Positions 54,970-64,000 of a stretch of 64,000 nucleotides of DNA are shown in pieces; positions within the stretch are counted from its first letter, which is position 1, and the number at the start of each line of letters is the position of its first letter. This stretch comes from Amblyomma americanum (Eukaryota; Arthropoda; Arachnida; Ixodida; Ixodidae). Where the stretch lies: positions 135,458,929-135,522,928 of the forward strand of contig NC_135504.1 of NCBI RefSeq assembly GCF_052857255.1, in the 5' to 3' direction. The notes beneath the pieces were generated by a model. The model ran no database searches. It had not been told where the DNA came from and saw only the letters and a program-made list of their open reading frames with translations. The position numbers were made by a program, and so were the translations under genes.

Positions 54970-56312
54970 TTAGTGAAAGAACGCCCGGAGGTCAGCATTG
55001 CTGCATTTATTAATGTTAGTGCCTGCATCAAAGAGACGATTGAGTAGTGCGGGAAGAAAATATCTAAGCATCTGTATCCCGTAGTTAGTTCGTGGCGTGT
55101 TAAGGGTGTAGTTCCGCAGACGGCGTAGCGGGTATGTAGGCACAAGGAGCTCAAGGTTAGCAATTTCAGATATTGTTGAAATTTTGTCCCGTGTTTCCTG
55201 TTTGTAGCGCAAGGACAGACGTATATCATAGAGTCTAAATATTCTCGGCACGTTACTATTGTGAAAAAGGGCTGCGGAAGGATAAGCGTAAGGTTGGTTA
55301 AAAATAATTCTTAAGGCCTTCTTTTGAAAGAGGTAAATATTTTGAAGAGTGGTCCTTGTAGCAGCTCCCCAATCTAGGTTGCAGTAATGCAAATGTGACA
55401 TGAAGAGGGTTTTAAACAGAAGCAGTTTAATTGAAGTAGAGAAAAAATGGCGATAACGTGATAGTACGCCAACTACACGAGCAACCTTAAGGCATATATG
55501 ATCAATATGCGTATCCCAGAGCAGTTTTTCTGTAAACCAGATTACTAATGTTTTAAAGGAGTTAAAAATTTCTATACTACTCGAGGCACAGCAGAGTTGT
55601 GTGGAGAAACTTAATATTTTTCCTTTCGGACGAAAGAAAATTGCTTTCGTTTTCGAAACATTTATCTGTAGAGCATTACAGTTTACCCAGTGGACAAGCG
55701 CTGAAAGCGTCCTATTTGCAAGGATAATGAGATCATCAGGGTTGTAACGACTGAAGAATATGCTTCTGTCGTACGCGTATAATATAGAGTATGCATTCAT
55801 ATTAATAGTGGTAATATCAGTGATGTATAAATTAAACAGAAGTGGACCTAAGATACTCCCTTGCGGGACGCCAGTTTTGATTTGAGTCATGCGCGAGGAG
55901 CATCCATAGATGTCGATATATTGATATCTGTGCGAAAGATAAGAACGAATTAGCTCTAGCACATGGCCCCTGATACCATATCTCTTAATTTTCGCAAGAA
56001 GAGTGTCATGACTAATGCTGTCGAAGGCTTTTTTAAAGCCTATGAAAACCCCAAGTGTAATCTTTTTTTCTTCAAAGTTTTCTAAGATTAATTCTTTTTG
56101 GGCCACCAATGCAGTTTCAGTAGAAAATACTTTCTGAAGACCGTGTTGAGATCGGGTAATAACAGTGTGGCGATCCAAAAATTGGTGCAGGCGTTTAGCG
56201 ACCACTTTTTCAAGACCTTTCCAAAACACTGGTAGAAGGGATATTGGTCTTTATTGGCAATATTATCGCGATCACCTTTTTTAAATACAGGCAGTACTCT
56301 AGCAACTTGCAT
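54970..56312 (-). pseudogene. ORF2 reverse transcriptase of the CR1-like LINE
   Basis: RT begins at VARVLPVFKKGD (56312) and shifts frame near 56220 to a 419-codon open stretch. Blocks: VVAKRLHQFLDRHTVITRSQ, motif A FIGFKKAFDSISH, GVPQGSILGPLLFNLYI, and the catalytic box YAYD at 55768-55779. Motif A has glycine (GGC) where aspartate is usual, and the box has tyrosine (TAC) in place of the first aspartate of YADD. Two of the three catalytic aspartates are thus lost although the frame is open. Ends at a stop at 54970. Confidence 0.88.
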
Positions 56313-56405
56313 CTCCGTGGGAAACGTACCAGTGCTAAGATATAGATTAAAGATATGAGTCAGTGAGGGTGAAATAATGTCTATAACATACTTAACAGGA
56401 GAAAT

Positions 56406-57809
56406 TTAAAGCGTCCGCATCACGCGATGGGCTATTGTGTAGTTCCCTGAAGATTGACTGAACTTCTTCGTTGTCAACTGAGTAAGAAACACACTCTGCG
56501 AGTTGTTAGTCTCTAGAAATTCGATCGCATCCGGGTTATGTTGGGACCGCGAGTCATCAAGGAAGGAATCATTAAACGCATTAGCCAAATCGAACCTACT
56601 CATCTCAACACCATTAACTGTTAAAATATCAGGAGCTTTAATAATACTTGAAGGGTTAATGATGTTGGAAAGCTGTTTCCACAATATATCCGTACGACCA
56701 CCACTACTATCAAAGATGTCACTGTAGTAACAGTCCTTAGCAGTTCTAATATCACGGTTTAATTGGTTGCGATAAGCTTTGTACTTTGTCCAGTCATCAG
56801 GCTCTCTCGTTTTGATAAATTTCCAGTAAAGTTTGTTTTTTACCTCGATGCGATGCAACAAAGACGATGAAATCCATGACTTCCTAATTCTTCTTCGTTT
56901 TGTTACCTTCGTAAGGGGGAAATTATTTTGATACAGAGCGATAAACTTGCGTAAAAAAGTGTGGTATGCTTTATTAGGACACATTATTGAGCAAATGTCA
57001 TGCCATGTCTCATTTTCTACTTCTCTGCGGAAGGTGTTAAGTCTATGCTCAGAGATTATTTGGTGGTAATAAGGCTGATCAGACAGCCTCTTTGTACAAT
57101 GTTTTTCTTTACACATATAAATTCCCATGTGGTCACGAATTTCGCAGCAGATTACAACACCCTTAATAAGGGCTATGTCAAAATTATTAATAAAAAGATG
57201 AAGCAACGTTGCCGTGTTGGAAGTAATGTGAGTGGGTTCTCTTATTTTCTTTGAGCAGCCATTTGAAGAAAGAAGAATTTCAAAATTGTTCTGAATAGTA
57301 TTATTACACAACATATCAATGTTAAAATCACCGTCCCATGCAATGTTATACTTCTTATCATCAATGAAATTAAAGAGGGAGTCCAGACGTTCTAGGAAAG
57401 CATTCTCATCACCACTGGGAGGGCGGTAAAAAACTGAGAAAACAGTACAGTTGCTGAGAACAGTCAGAACTTCACAATCCTCAGTTATGGAGCTCAGCTG
57501 TGGGAGCAGTTCACACTTCATGGATTGATTCACCAGCAGGGACACACCACCGCCTTTCCGTCCATTTTGGCGATTTAGGAAAAAAGTTTCGTATGAGGGA
57601 AGCGTGAACACATATTCATTTACATACCACGTCTCAGATATCATGAGTACAACAAAATCGAAACCAAAACTTGCCAGTAGCAAGAAAAAGTCATCAAATT
57701 TGTTGCAAAGAGACCGGGCATTAACATGAAAGCATTTCAGTGGAGCATCGAAAAGATAGTTAATTCCAAGGTGGGTTTTTAAATCTTTGGGAAGCACCGG
57801 GACAGGCAT
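56406..57809 (-). pseudogene. ORF2 endonuclease region of the CR1-like LINE
   Basis: An open minus-strand frame of 467 codons from ATG 57809. The AP-endonuclease blocks are CFHVNARSLCNKFDDFF (start of domain), ISETW (SETW motif), RKGGGVSLLV, VFYRPPSGDENAFL, WDGDFNIDML (GDFN motif) and HMG where a DH would be expected at the end. The segment to RT (KRRRIRKSWISSSLLHRI, NPSSIIKAPDILTVNGVE) follows. A stop at 56406 separates it from RT in the same frame. The endonuclease would nick target DNA. Confidence 0.86.
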
Positions 57810-57853
57810 TTTGGTGTTTGTCGGTGCTTTCTACAGTTGCCACCCATTTTACC

Positions 57854-58330
57854 TCATGAGGAGTCTACAGTTGCGGAGGAGTCTACGGTTGCAGACGCCA
57901 TGAGATCCAGATCACGCATTGACGTTATGCGTAGAACCGGTGACGTTTCGCTTTGCCTTGCAAGAATGTTGCCATTGCTCGTCCAAACAAACTTCCAGCC
58001 GGGTGCCTTCTTACGAGAAATAGCAGCACCAAGCAGCGCCTTATTTGTTCGAGTAAGATGTTCATTAACAAAAACTGACTTGCTTGGGCCATCAAATCCA
58101 AGAGACTCAGTTGTTAGGCGTGTCTTCCGTGCCTTTGCCAACATGCTATTTCGCTTTGACCGGCGAGTGAAGCGGATGATTACGTTTTTATCACTGGAAT
58201 TCGCACTTCCAATTTTGTGACATATGTCAACATCGGCATCTGTAAGTTCCTCACCCAGTGTCTCAGCTATGGTTTTAACTGCAACAACTTCATTACCGCT
58301 TCCAGGTAGTCTATTGATTTCTAGATTGTT
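57854..58330 (-). pseudogene. ORF1 C-terminal part of the CR1-like LINE
   Basis: The minus-strand frame 58144-57854 reads SVFVNEHLTRTNKALLGAA, KKAPGWKFVWTSNGNILAR and SPVLRITSMRDLDLMAS. This block is familiar from the C-terminus of CR1-type ORF1 proteins in invertebrates. A duplicated ATVDSS ends it, followed by a stop. The N-terminal half lies upstream of 58144 with a broken frame, or is truncated at 58330. Confidence 0.72.
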
Positions 58331-58772
58331 TTACCTCTGGAAAGAAGATCTTAAGGACTTCGCTGTGAAAGTGTTTCGCTACGTAGTTGATGTTTTAGTG
58401 TTTCTGAACAATGGGTCGCCCAGGAGTGTTACCAATGCCATTAAGATTTTCAAAGAGAGGAGCCAGGGTGTGGGTTTCAGGTGTGAATTACCAGACTCGT
58501 GTTCTATTCGGTTTTTTGACTTAAATGTCATCAGCCATGAAACAGGAACGTGTTGGGAATATAACCCTAGAACAGCTAAGCCGCTCCTAAGTTACAATTC
58601 AGAGCACTCAAAATTATTCAAGGCGGGGATAGCGACTTCGTGTCTCAAGCTTCATTGCGTAAATCGTGCTCCCACAGGGTTGAGACTACTTTCCAGGGCC
58701 AGGTTCAGAGACTTAGGGACGCTGGTTTTCCAGATGTGGCTCTGGCTCAAATATCGGAAAGAATATTGACTA
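58331..58772 (+). pseudogene. PLE RT palm end and thumb, part 2
   Basis: Plus-strand frame continuing the PLE RT after the LINE: FAVKVFRYVVDVLVFL, where the canonical box is YVDD, so the first aspartate is valine. Then RSVTNAIKIFKERSQGVGFRCELP, IRFFDLNVI and KPLLSYNSEHSKLFKAGIA. A frameshift near 58650 separates it from the endonuclease frame. Confidence 0.85.
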
Positions 58773-58775
58773 GGG

Positions 58776-59351
58776 GTGATAGTCTCGCAAAAAAAAGGAA
58801 AAGACGGCGCGCTAACCAGAATAGTCGGGATTCCGTACCTACATGAATTGCCACACCGGTTGAAGAAGGTAGGGGCAAGATACGGAGAAAAAGTAGTTTT
58901 CACAGCTAAGAATAAGCTGAGCAGAGTCTGCAGTGCAGTAAGAAAGAAGCTTGAGGGCCAGGATGACCGAGAGAGGATCAGATGCACAGTTACACATAAA
59001 AAATCGTTCGTCGCCTGCGACACTGGAGTGGTTCATTCTATTCCGCTTTCTTTTTCCAAGATGCACATCGGCCAGACAGGCCGCTGTATAAACGAGCGGC
59101 TGTTTGAACACCGAAGATCAGTAAAAGGGGCAGTTTCGTCGAACCTTGCTGTGCACTGCCGAAAATGTAAAGACTGTTTCTCCAATTTGGACAGGACAAA
59201 TATCTTGTTTAGTCACCCAGACCGGACCTGCAGGGAGTTAAATGAAGCATTTCTGATAAGGCAGGAGTCTGAAACTTGTGTCGCGTCGCCTTCTATCAAT
59301 CTGGTGGAAAAAGAGATTCACGCTCTTGGGGAATGTGTGGCGACAGGGTGA
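58776..59351 (+). pseudogene. PLE GIY-YIG endonuclease
   Basis: An open frame of 191 codons. Linker (VGIPYLHELPHRLKKVGARYG), then a cysteine-rich part and the GIY-YIG domain near residues 85-120: GVVHSIPLSF then MHIGQTGRCINERLFEHRRS. In canonical PLEs the two motifs carry tyrosines (VVY, VYIG or YVG); both are histidine here, CAT and CAC codons one transition from TAT and TAC. The arginine of GRCIN and the EH motif remain. C-terminal CRKC and CASPSINLVEKEIHAL follow, ending at the TGA 59349. Confidence 0.88.
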
Positions 59352-59721
59352 TAGCTGGGTGCATGTCATGTGTTAAGATTGCTGTTGTGCTTTGTTAAAA
59401 TGAGGCGATTAACCTCCCGCAGTGTGCACGGACGGTTTACGCACTATCGCGATTTTATGTTCAGGGCTTTTGTGTTTTTTCGTTTATTGTTTTGGTGCCT
59501 ATATATCTAACCTGTCTAAAGTAAAAGTTTAGTTGTTAGAAAAGCGCTCGTGTCGTCTCATTTTTCTTCCTCTTGTCTTGTATTCCGCGCTGCTTAAAGA
59601 TAAATACATTTCAGCTCGCCCAGTTTTCTGTTCTCGTTATAGTTCACCTCACCCCTATTTTTCGTTTTTTTCTTTCTCCTCTCCCGATACGTAACCCAAT
59701 GGAGACGATGTTTGCTTTCGC

Positions 59722-59736
59722 GAGGGGGGGGGGGGA
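59722..59736 (+). promoter_or_regulatory. Polypurine tract of Ty3 copy 3
   Basis: GAGGGGGGGGGGGGA directly precedes the start of similarity with the 5' LTR. A purine run next to the 3' LTR is the plus-strand primer of LTR elements. Twelve G in a row may be partly slippage. Confidence 0.65.
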
Positions 59737-59911
59737 TAATTCCACGTGCCTAACGCGCCGCGCGGCCTCCGCGGTTAGACGAAACGACGAAGAAACGGTG
59801 GTTGGCGCTCGTAGCGCTCTGGCTCTGTGACCTGGACTCTGACTCCCTAATTAAAACCTCAATCTTGGGTTCTCCCCGACGCCTACCTGCACGGCTCCTC
59901 AGGCCGTGCCA
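59734..59911 (+). repeat. 3' LTR of Ty3 copy 3
   Basis: About 178 bp, direct repeat of 47731-47917, from GATAATTCCACGTGCC to GCCGTGCCA. A few indels separate the copies, including a missing CTGGCTCTC block, which indicates age. Confidence 0.82.
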
Positions 59912-60805
59912 ATATGAAGAGAATAACGCAGATGGATTAACAATATTTGCCCTTTGCTACACCATGTCTTCGTAGCCAGCGCGAAAATGTGCAGCGATTA
60001 AACTAGAAAGACTTGCTAAGCTAGTTGCAGAATATAATCGATAATAAATCAATCTCCGCTCATGACAGAGCACTGAAAGAGTGGCAGCTGATTGTAATCT
60101 ATTTAAATAGCAATTTCCCAGTCAACCTTAGGCAGTAGATTTAATCACACAATCCGTGCAGGAAATGCAAAGCGAAAGCAGCCGGCGTTCATTGGCATTG
60201 CCTTTGAGAACGTTCTAAACACCGATGATTTTGAGGAAATGGAAGGGCCCATAACTGGCTCCCCGGGTCAATGGAGGCCTCAATATCGCTTTGAAGTACG
60301 TGGCGATAGTGAAAGAGATGTGGGCTGCATGCATGAGCGCAGACACCATTGTAGCAGACACGCGGCTCTGGAGTAACATGTTGCAGTGTTCATTGCCTGA
60401 GTAATCCCTCGCGGTCAACCATTAATTTAACTGCAATATGCCAGGGTGGACGCGCTACCTATCCAGTGGGCGGAACACACTCAACGTTACAGACGCCAAG
60501 CAAGGGGGGTCTACTTGCCCGGTACAACAGCGTTCGCTCTCTAATTAAGTGTTGAATAAATCTAATCTTTTTTTGAAGCGAATAGCTTCACTACGCTAGT
60601 CAACACCGCTTTTCGCGCGAGCCGGCATATGTCGGAGCATGAGTGACGTCACGCATGGCGCAGTTTGTCTCTCTCTCTTGCTCCCTAGTCACCAGTGCGC
60701 ATGCGCCACTAGTAGAACAGAGCCGCAGGTGTTCCGCCGCTGCGCAGCGGGGCGCCTTTCCTCAAAATCCAAATTTAGATTTTCAGTTTTCTCTTTCCTC
60801 TTTTA
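59912..60805. other. Unassigned spacer
   Basis: About 900 bp with no recognised gene. A stretch near 60540-60740 (GAATAGCTTCACTACGCTAG, then GTGACGTCACGC) has the look of a dispersed element but no relative in the window. Confidence 0.4.
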
Positions 60806-61215
60806 CCCGCCGCGGTGGCTCAGTGGTTAGGGTGCTCGACTACTGATCCGGAGTTCCCGGGTTCAAACCCGACCGCGGCGGCTGCGTTTTTATGGAGGAA
60901 AAACGCTAAGGCACCCGTGTGCTGTGCGATGTCAGTGCACGTTAAAGATCCCCGGGTGGTCGAAATTATTCCGGAGCCCTACACTACGGCACCTCTCTCT
61001 TCCTTTCTTCTTTCACTCCCTGCTTTACCCTTCCCTTAAGGCGCGGCTCAGGTGTCCTACGATATATGAGACAGATACTGCGCTATTTCCTTTCCCCCCA
61101 ATACCAATTATGATTATTTCCTCTTTATCCCCCTCCTTTATCCCTTCCTTTACGGCGCGGTTTCGGTGTCCACCAAGATATGTGAGACTGTTACTGTGCC
61201 ATTTCGTTTCCTCAA
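60806..61215 (+). mobile_element. tRNA-headed tick SINE (Ruka-like), copy with two 3' modules
   Basis: The best-preserved SINE here. Head CCCGCCGCGGTGGCTCAGTGG with A box at 60816-60826 and B box GGTTCAAACCC at 60860-60870; body CGATGTCAGTGCACGTTAAAG and GAAATTATTCCGGAGCCC. A first 3' module (TTAAGGCGCGGCTCAGGTGTCC...GCGCTATTTCC) ends near 61092. A second, diverged module (TTTACGGCGCGGTTTCGGTGTCC...GTGCCATTTCG) follows to 61215 after a TTATGATTATTTCC link. Confidence 0.92.
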
Positions 61216-61613
61216 AAGCCAAACAAAACAACTGAGCCAACGGCGTTCGTAGAGTTAATAGGCGTTGACAACTTTGCAAAGACCGTTCAATTTTCAAGAA
61301 AGGAAAGGCGCCCAAGCGGCTCCGTGGGCCACTGGAGACCTTGGTATATCCTGGTTTAGCAGGGCTAATCCACATTAATTTTTTATCCAGCTGAGGATTA
61401 GCTAGATCACGTGGTGAGACAGCTCCCGTTCCGCGGCTGTGGAGCTCCGGCGCAGCGAGGGCCAGCCCTTTGAGTTCGTCCAAACGTACCTCCCTGCGCC
61501 TATTTTCGAGTCAATAAAGGTCTTTCGCCATTAGTACCAGCGACGGCGAAGTCTCGGCTAGGCGCCGTGGCGAAGTCACGTAATGCGTGATAATAGTGAA
61601 AGCTTTCCCTGTT
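61216..61613. other. Unassigned spacer
   Basis: About 400 bp. An AATAAAGGTCTTTCGCC stretch near 61513 could be a polyadenylation signal or LTR-like end, unsupported by anything else. Confidence 0.35.
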
Positions 61614-61853
61614 AGCCGCCGTGGTGGCTAAGTGGCTATGGCGCTCGACTGCTGACCCGAAAGACGCGGGTTTGGTCCCGGCCGCGGAGGTTGAATTTCA
61701 ATGAAGGCAAAATGCTAAAGGTCCGTGTACTGTGCGATGTAATGGCACGTTAATGAATCCCAGGTGGTCGAAATTACCGGAGCCCTTCCCTACGGCATTT
61801 CTCATAGACTGAATCTCTTTGGTTCGTTGAACCCCGTAAACCAAACCAAACCA
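61614..61853 (+). mobile_element. tRNA-headed tick SINE, second subtype
   Basis: Head AGCCGCCGTGGTGGCTAAGTGG with A box at 61625-61635 and degenerate B box GGTTTGGTCCC (61669-61679). The body has CGATGTAATGGCACGTTAATG and GGTGGTCGAAATTACCGGAGCCC. The tail differs from the other SINEs: CATAGACTGAATCTCTTTGG and an AACCAAACCAAACC repeat. Confidence 0.85.
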
Positions 61854-62524
61854 GCTTTTTCTGCTGAAACGAAAAGTACAGCCCATATACCCATCAGTTA
61901 GGTTCACACGACCGACTATTGTCCGCGGGCCAGGTGTCCCATGACGTACTACTTCCACTGAACGAGGTCCCCGCATGGCCCCCATATAGGAAGGAAAGCA
62001 GTGAACGCGTCTGATCTGCTTATGACCGCCTCCGTCGCTTTACAGGTGGCGATAAGTGGATTAAGCGCGGCCGCTTTGTTTCACCCTTCTAGATTCACCG
62101 GCATAAGGCGCCAGGCGCGGACCTTGTGAAGCGGCAGTGGGACGTGAGAAGACGCCTAGACCCTGGTAGTCCGCGGGACAATGTTCCATCGTGTCAATTC
62201 ACTTTTAACAGCTACTGCTGTAAAAAAGCTTTAGCATCTTTGTCCTATGGCAAAAGACATACGAGAATGTCCCTCCTCTGCTATATATTCGCTGGTGAAT
62301 TGTTGAGATGGCCCACAGTTATCACATTCATTGAACATTGCTGTTCATAGGTAGTGAGGCATTGAAATTAGCATGGCAGTACTACGGCAATGAAAGACTT
62401 CAAAACCAAACCATTTCAGAACGAAAGAAAGGTTGCGGCGCATATGACCAGAACTTACGGGTTATGAATATCCATAAACTCGCCAGGGTTCCTCAGAATA
62501 AACTACGTGATTGTTGAATTCCCC
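61854..62524. other. Unassigned spacer
   Basis: About 670 bp; nothing recognised. Confidence 0.4.
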
Positions 62525-62778
62525 TGTATTCAGATTCTAAAGCTAGCCGGATCGAATCAGTTGACTGCCGCATCAACCGACCGAATTGATTATGAACTCT
62601 GTCTTGTAGGTTAAACTTGACAATATCGCCAGGTGGCGTTCGTGGCGCTCGGAAAGAAGACGACGCTCGTGGTGCTCTCGTTTTGAAAGACGTTGAAGTT
62701 CGCCGTCTCGCCAACTGAAGGACGTGCTGCCGAGCCCTGCCTTCTAACAGGTCCTCTCTTGTCACCAACACCGTGACA
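62525..62778 (+). repeat. 5' LTR of Ty3 copy 4 (left boundary uncertain)
   Basis: The right end is set by CACCGTGACA at 62769-62778, followed after two bases by the primer site. The left end is a guess at TGTATTCAGATTC (62525), as the other LTR lies beyond the window. It does not resemble the LTRs of copies 1 or 3. Confidence 0.5.
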
Positions 62779-64000
62779 AATCTGGTGGAGGTGCTGGGTA
62801 TCGATCCTCTCCGGAGCCTGCATCTCGTGAGCGGCTTTCCTTAGACATACCTGTGATGCTGGATGGTCGCCACGTTCGAGCGTTATTAGATACTGGTGCT
62901 GATTATTCGATTTTAAGCAGCCAGCTCGCCGCCGTCCTCAAAAAGGTTCTCACGCCATGGGCTGGCACACACGTTCGCACTGCGGGCGGTCATTTGATTG
63001 CACCTCTCGGCATGTGCACCGCCCGAGTTCAAATCCGGGAGTCCACATTTGTCGTCTGCTGTCTTGTTCTGAATAACTGTTCGCGAGACCTCATCTTAGG
63101 TGTCGACTTTCTGCGTGAATATGGGGCGATTATTGACCTCCGCGATAACAAGGTCACGTTTTCAACTGAGAGTGCTGTCGCCCTCCCCAACGCGCCGCGA
63201 CCAAGCCAGACACTTCGAGTTTCTACGGACACAGTCACCCTGCCGCCTCGAACCAGCGCCTTCATTACGGTTGAGTGCGAATCATTTCAAGACGGTGACG
63301 CCATCGCCGAAACCAACCTGTCATTACTGTTGACGCAAGGCGTGTGCGTGGCCCGCAGTCTGATCCATCTTCACAGTGGCCAGTCACAGGTACTTGCTAC
63401 CAATTTTTCGCACGAGCATCGGCATCTTTTTCGCGGCACTTCCGTAGCCTTTATCGAACGCATCTCCGATGTTTCCGAGTGCTTCTCCTCAGAACCAGTG
63501 CAGCCTCCTTTTCCCCTCGAGAGCCTCGATGTCAACTCCGCGCTGTCAACCAGCCAACGGGAGCAGCTGTGTGCACTATTGCTCGAATTCAGACAGTGTT
63601 TCGCCTCCTCGTCGAAAGTGCGTCAAACTACCATAGCCAAGCACCACATCGTGACGTACGATGACGTACACCCGATCCGCCAACACCCCTATCGGGTATC
63701 GTCTACAGAGCGCGAAGTCATTAAGTCCCAAGTTAAGGAGATGCTCGAAGATGACGTTATTCAGCCTTCCAACAGCCCATGGTCCTCGCCGGTCGTCCTC
63801 GTTAAAAAGAAAGACGGCACCCTCCGTTTCTGCGTCGATTACCGGAAGCTGAATGCAGTCACGAAGAAGGACGTTTACCCATTGCCACGTATTGACGACT
63901 CTCTCGACCGCCTTCGGCGCGCTCGTTATTTTTCGTCCATCGACCTAAAAAGTGGCTACTGGCAAATTGAGGTCGATGAGCGGGATCGTGAGAAGACGGC
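62779..64000 (+). CDS. Ty3 copy 4 protease-RT frame, open to the window edge, gag deleted
   Basis: One frame is open from 62748, inside the LTR, through the primer site to 64000 without a stop. The primer site (TCTGGTGGAGGTGCTGGGTA, 62781-62800) is followed within about 30 bp by protease sequence ([14 protein letters not shown]), so the leader and all of gag are missing. The protease has [18 protein letters not shown] and ILGVDFL, all intact. A linker with [12 protein letters not shown] leads to [45 protein letters not shown] and motif [14 protein letters not shown] with its aspartate. YLDD, RNase H and integrase would lie beyond. First in-frame ATG is 62856, inside the protease, so no normal start remains. 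Confidence 0.9.
62856..63135 (+). other. Intact retropepsin domain in Ty3 copy 4
   Basis: Residues from [10 protein letters not shown] to [10 protein letters not shown] form a full aspartic protease domain: the active-site loop LLDTGADYS near 62886-62912, the flap region RTAGGHL near 62980, and the closing [11 protein letters not shown] near 63096-63126. It aligns with the domains at 3240-3537 and 49535-49810, which have lost key residues or frame. Confidence 0.87.

Larger units (their letters stand above)
54508..58330 (-). mobile_element. CR1-like LINE, nearly full length, inserted in the PLE
   Basis: On the minus strand: the end of ORF1 (about 58330-57854), ORF2 with endonuclease (57809-56406) and RT (56312-54970), a 3' UTR of about 450 bp, and a tail of repeated TGAAC (minus strand AATAAACTGAACTGAACTG) at 54508-54530. 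Order, ORF1 type and repeat tail fit the CR1/L2 group. PLE coding sequence stops on one side and resumes on the other. No target duplication is obvious, as is common for CR1. It is nearly intact in structure but dead in detail. Confidence 0.87.
53045..59720 (+). mobile_element. Penelope-like element (PLE) with GIY-YIG endonuclease, split by a CR1-like LINE
   Basis: RT with Penelope-type motifs followed by a GIY-YIG endonuclease is the defining pair for canonical PLEs. The coding parts are 53270-54507 and 58331-59351. The ends show the complex terminal repeats of PLEs. The segment 53149-53200 (CTCGCACAGTTTTCTGTT) repeats directly at about 59613-59632. The segment 53051-53095 (CTTTAATCAGCGCG...ACAAGAGGAAGAAA) repeats in inverted form at about 59549-59600. 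The outer limits are approximate. It lies in the 3' untranslated part of Ty3 copy 3. Confidence 0.88.
47731..59911 (+). mobile_element. Ty3/gypsy copy 3, carrying nested Penelope-like and CR1-like insertions
   Basis: A full Ty3 order (LTR, PBS, gag, PR, RT, RNase H, IN, PPT, LTR) is spread over 12 kb because a Penelope-like element (about 53045-59720) sits between the integrase end and the polypurine tract. The two LTRs (47731-47917 and 59734-59911) share CCACGTGCCTAACGCGCCG, GCGGTGGTTGGCGCTC (with a change) and CTCAATCTTGGGTTCTCCCC. Without the nest the element would be about 5.5 kb. Its frames are broken. No target duplication is evident. Confidence 0.88.

Noticed and set aside
1..64000. 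CRISPR arrays, operons, prophage or other bacterial systems
   Set aside because: No regular spaced repeats, no ribosome-binding sites before linked genes and no bacterial proteins. The content is wholly eukaryotic retroelements.

Overview
This window looks like repeat-dense, non-genic DNA from a metastriate hard tick (Ixodidae). The main reason is several copies of a tRNA-headed SINE with the layout I know from tick SINEs of the Ruka type: a tRNA-like head, a body containing CGATGTCAGTGCACGTTAA, and a GGCGCGGTT-containing 3' module. They sit among arthropod-type RTE, I-like and CR1-like LINEs, Ty3/gypsy LTR elements and a Penelope-like element. The organism call is inference from repeat content. 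I found no convincing host gene, no functional tRNA or rRNA gene, and nothing prokaryotic.

Layout. 1-7350: a plus-strand RTE LINE containing a solo LTR (411-565) and a whole decayed Ty3 element (1214-7103). 7351-8793: a minus-strand RTE copy, tail-first against the previous one, broken by the 3' end of an I-like LINE. 8794-14485: spacer with four tRNA-headed SINEs and SINE tail modules. 14486-20440: a minus-strand I-like LINE (endonuclease, RT, RNase H) split by a compact 2.64-kb LTR element (15511-18152) with GAGAC target duplications, a tRNA-Ser-like primer site and no pol. 20488-20950: a 21-bp minisatellite and CAGGCAGCACA-type repeat. 22684-23827: a 5'-truncated RTE copy with a 10-bp target duplication and a 365-codon open RT frame. 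23838-31120: mostly unrecognised DNA with LINE and SINE fragments. 31459-33709: two ~720-bp inverted arms of an unknown family. 33815-35605: an old SINE split by an I-like LINE copy with a perfect 12-bp duplication. 37535-39590: a minus-strand Ty3 fragment split by a SINE with an 8-bp duplication. 39600-41060: a decayed LINE. 41060-47730: mostly unrecognised.

47731-59911 is a three-level nest: a Ty3 element whose 3' untranslated part was hit by a Penelope-like element, which was itself hit by a nearly full-length CR1-like LINE. 60806-61853 holds two SINE types. At the right edge, 62525-64000, a Ty3 copy has lost gag but has an uninterrupted protease-RT frame running off the window; it is the least decayed LTR element here.

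Functionally the window is a record of successive retrotransposition. Almost every element is broken, and several have lost catalytic residues. The exceptions are the RTE RT frame at 22713-23810 and the open pol frame at 62779-64000, and both are incomplete.
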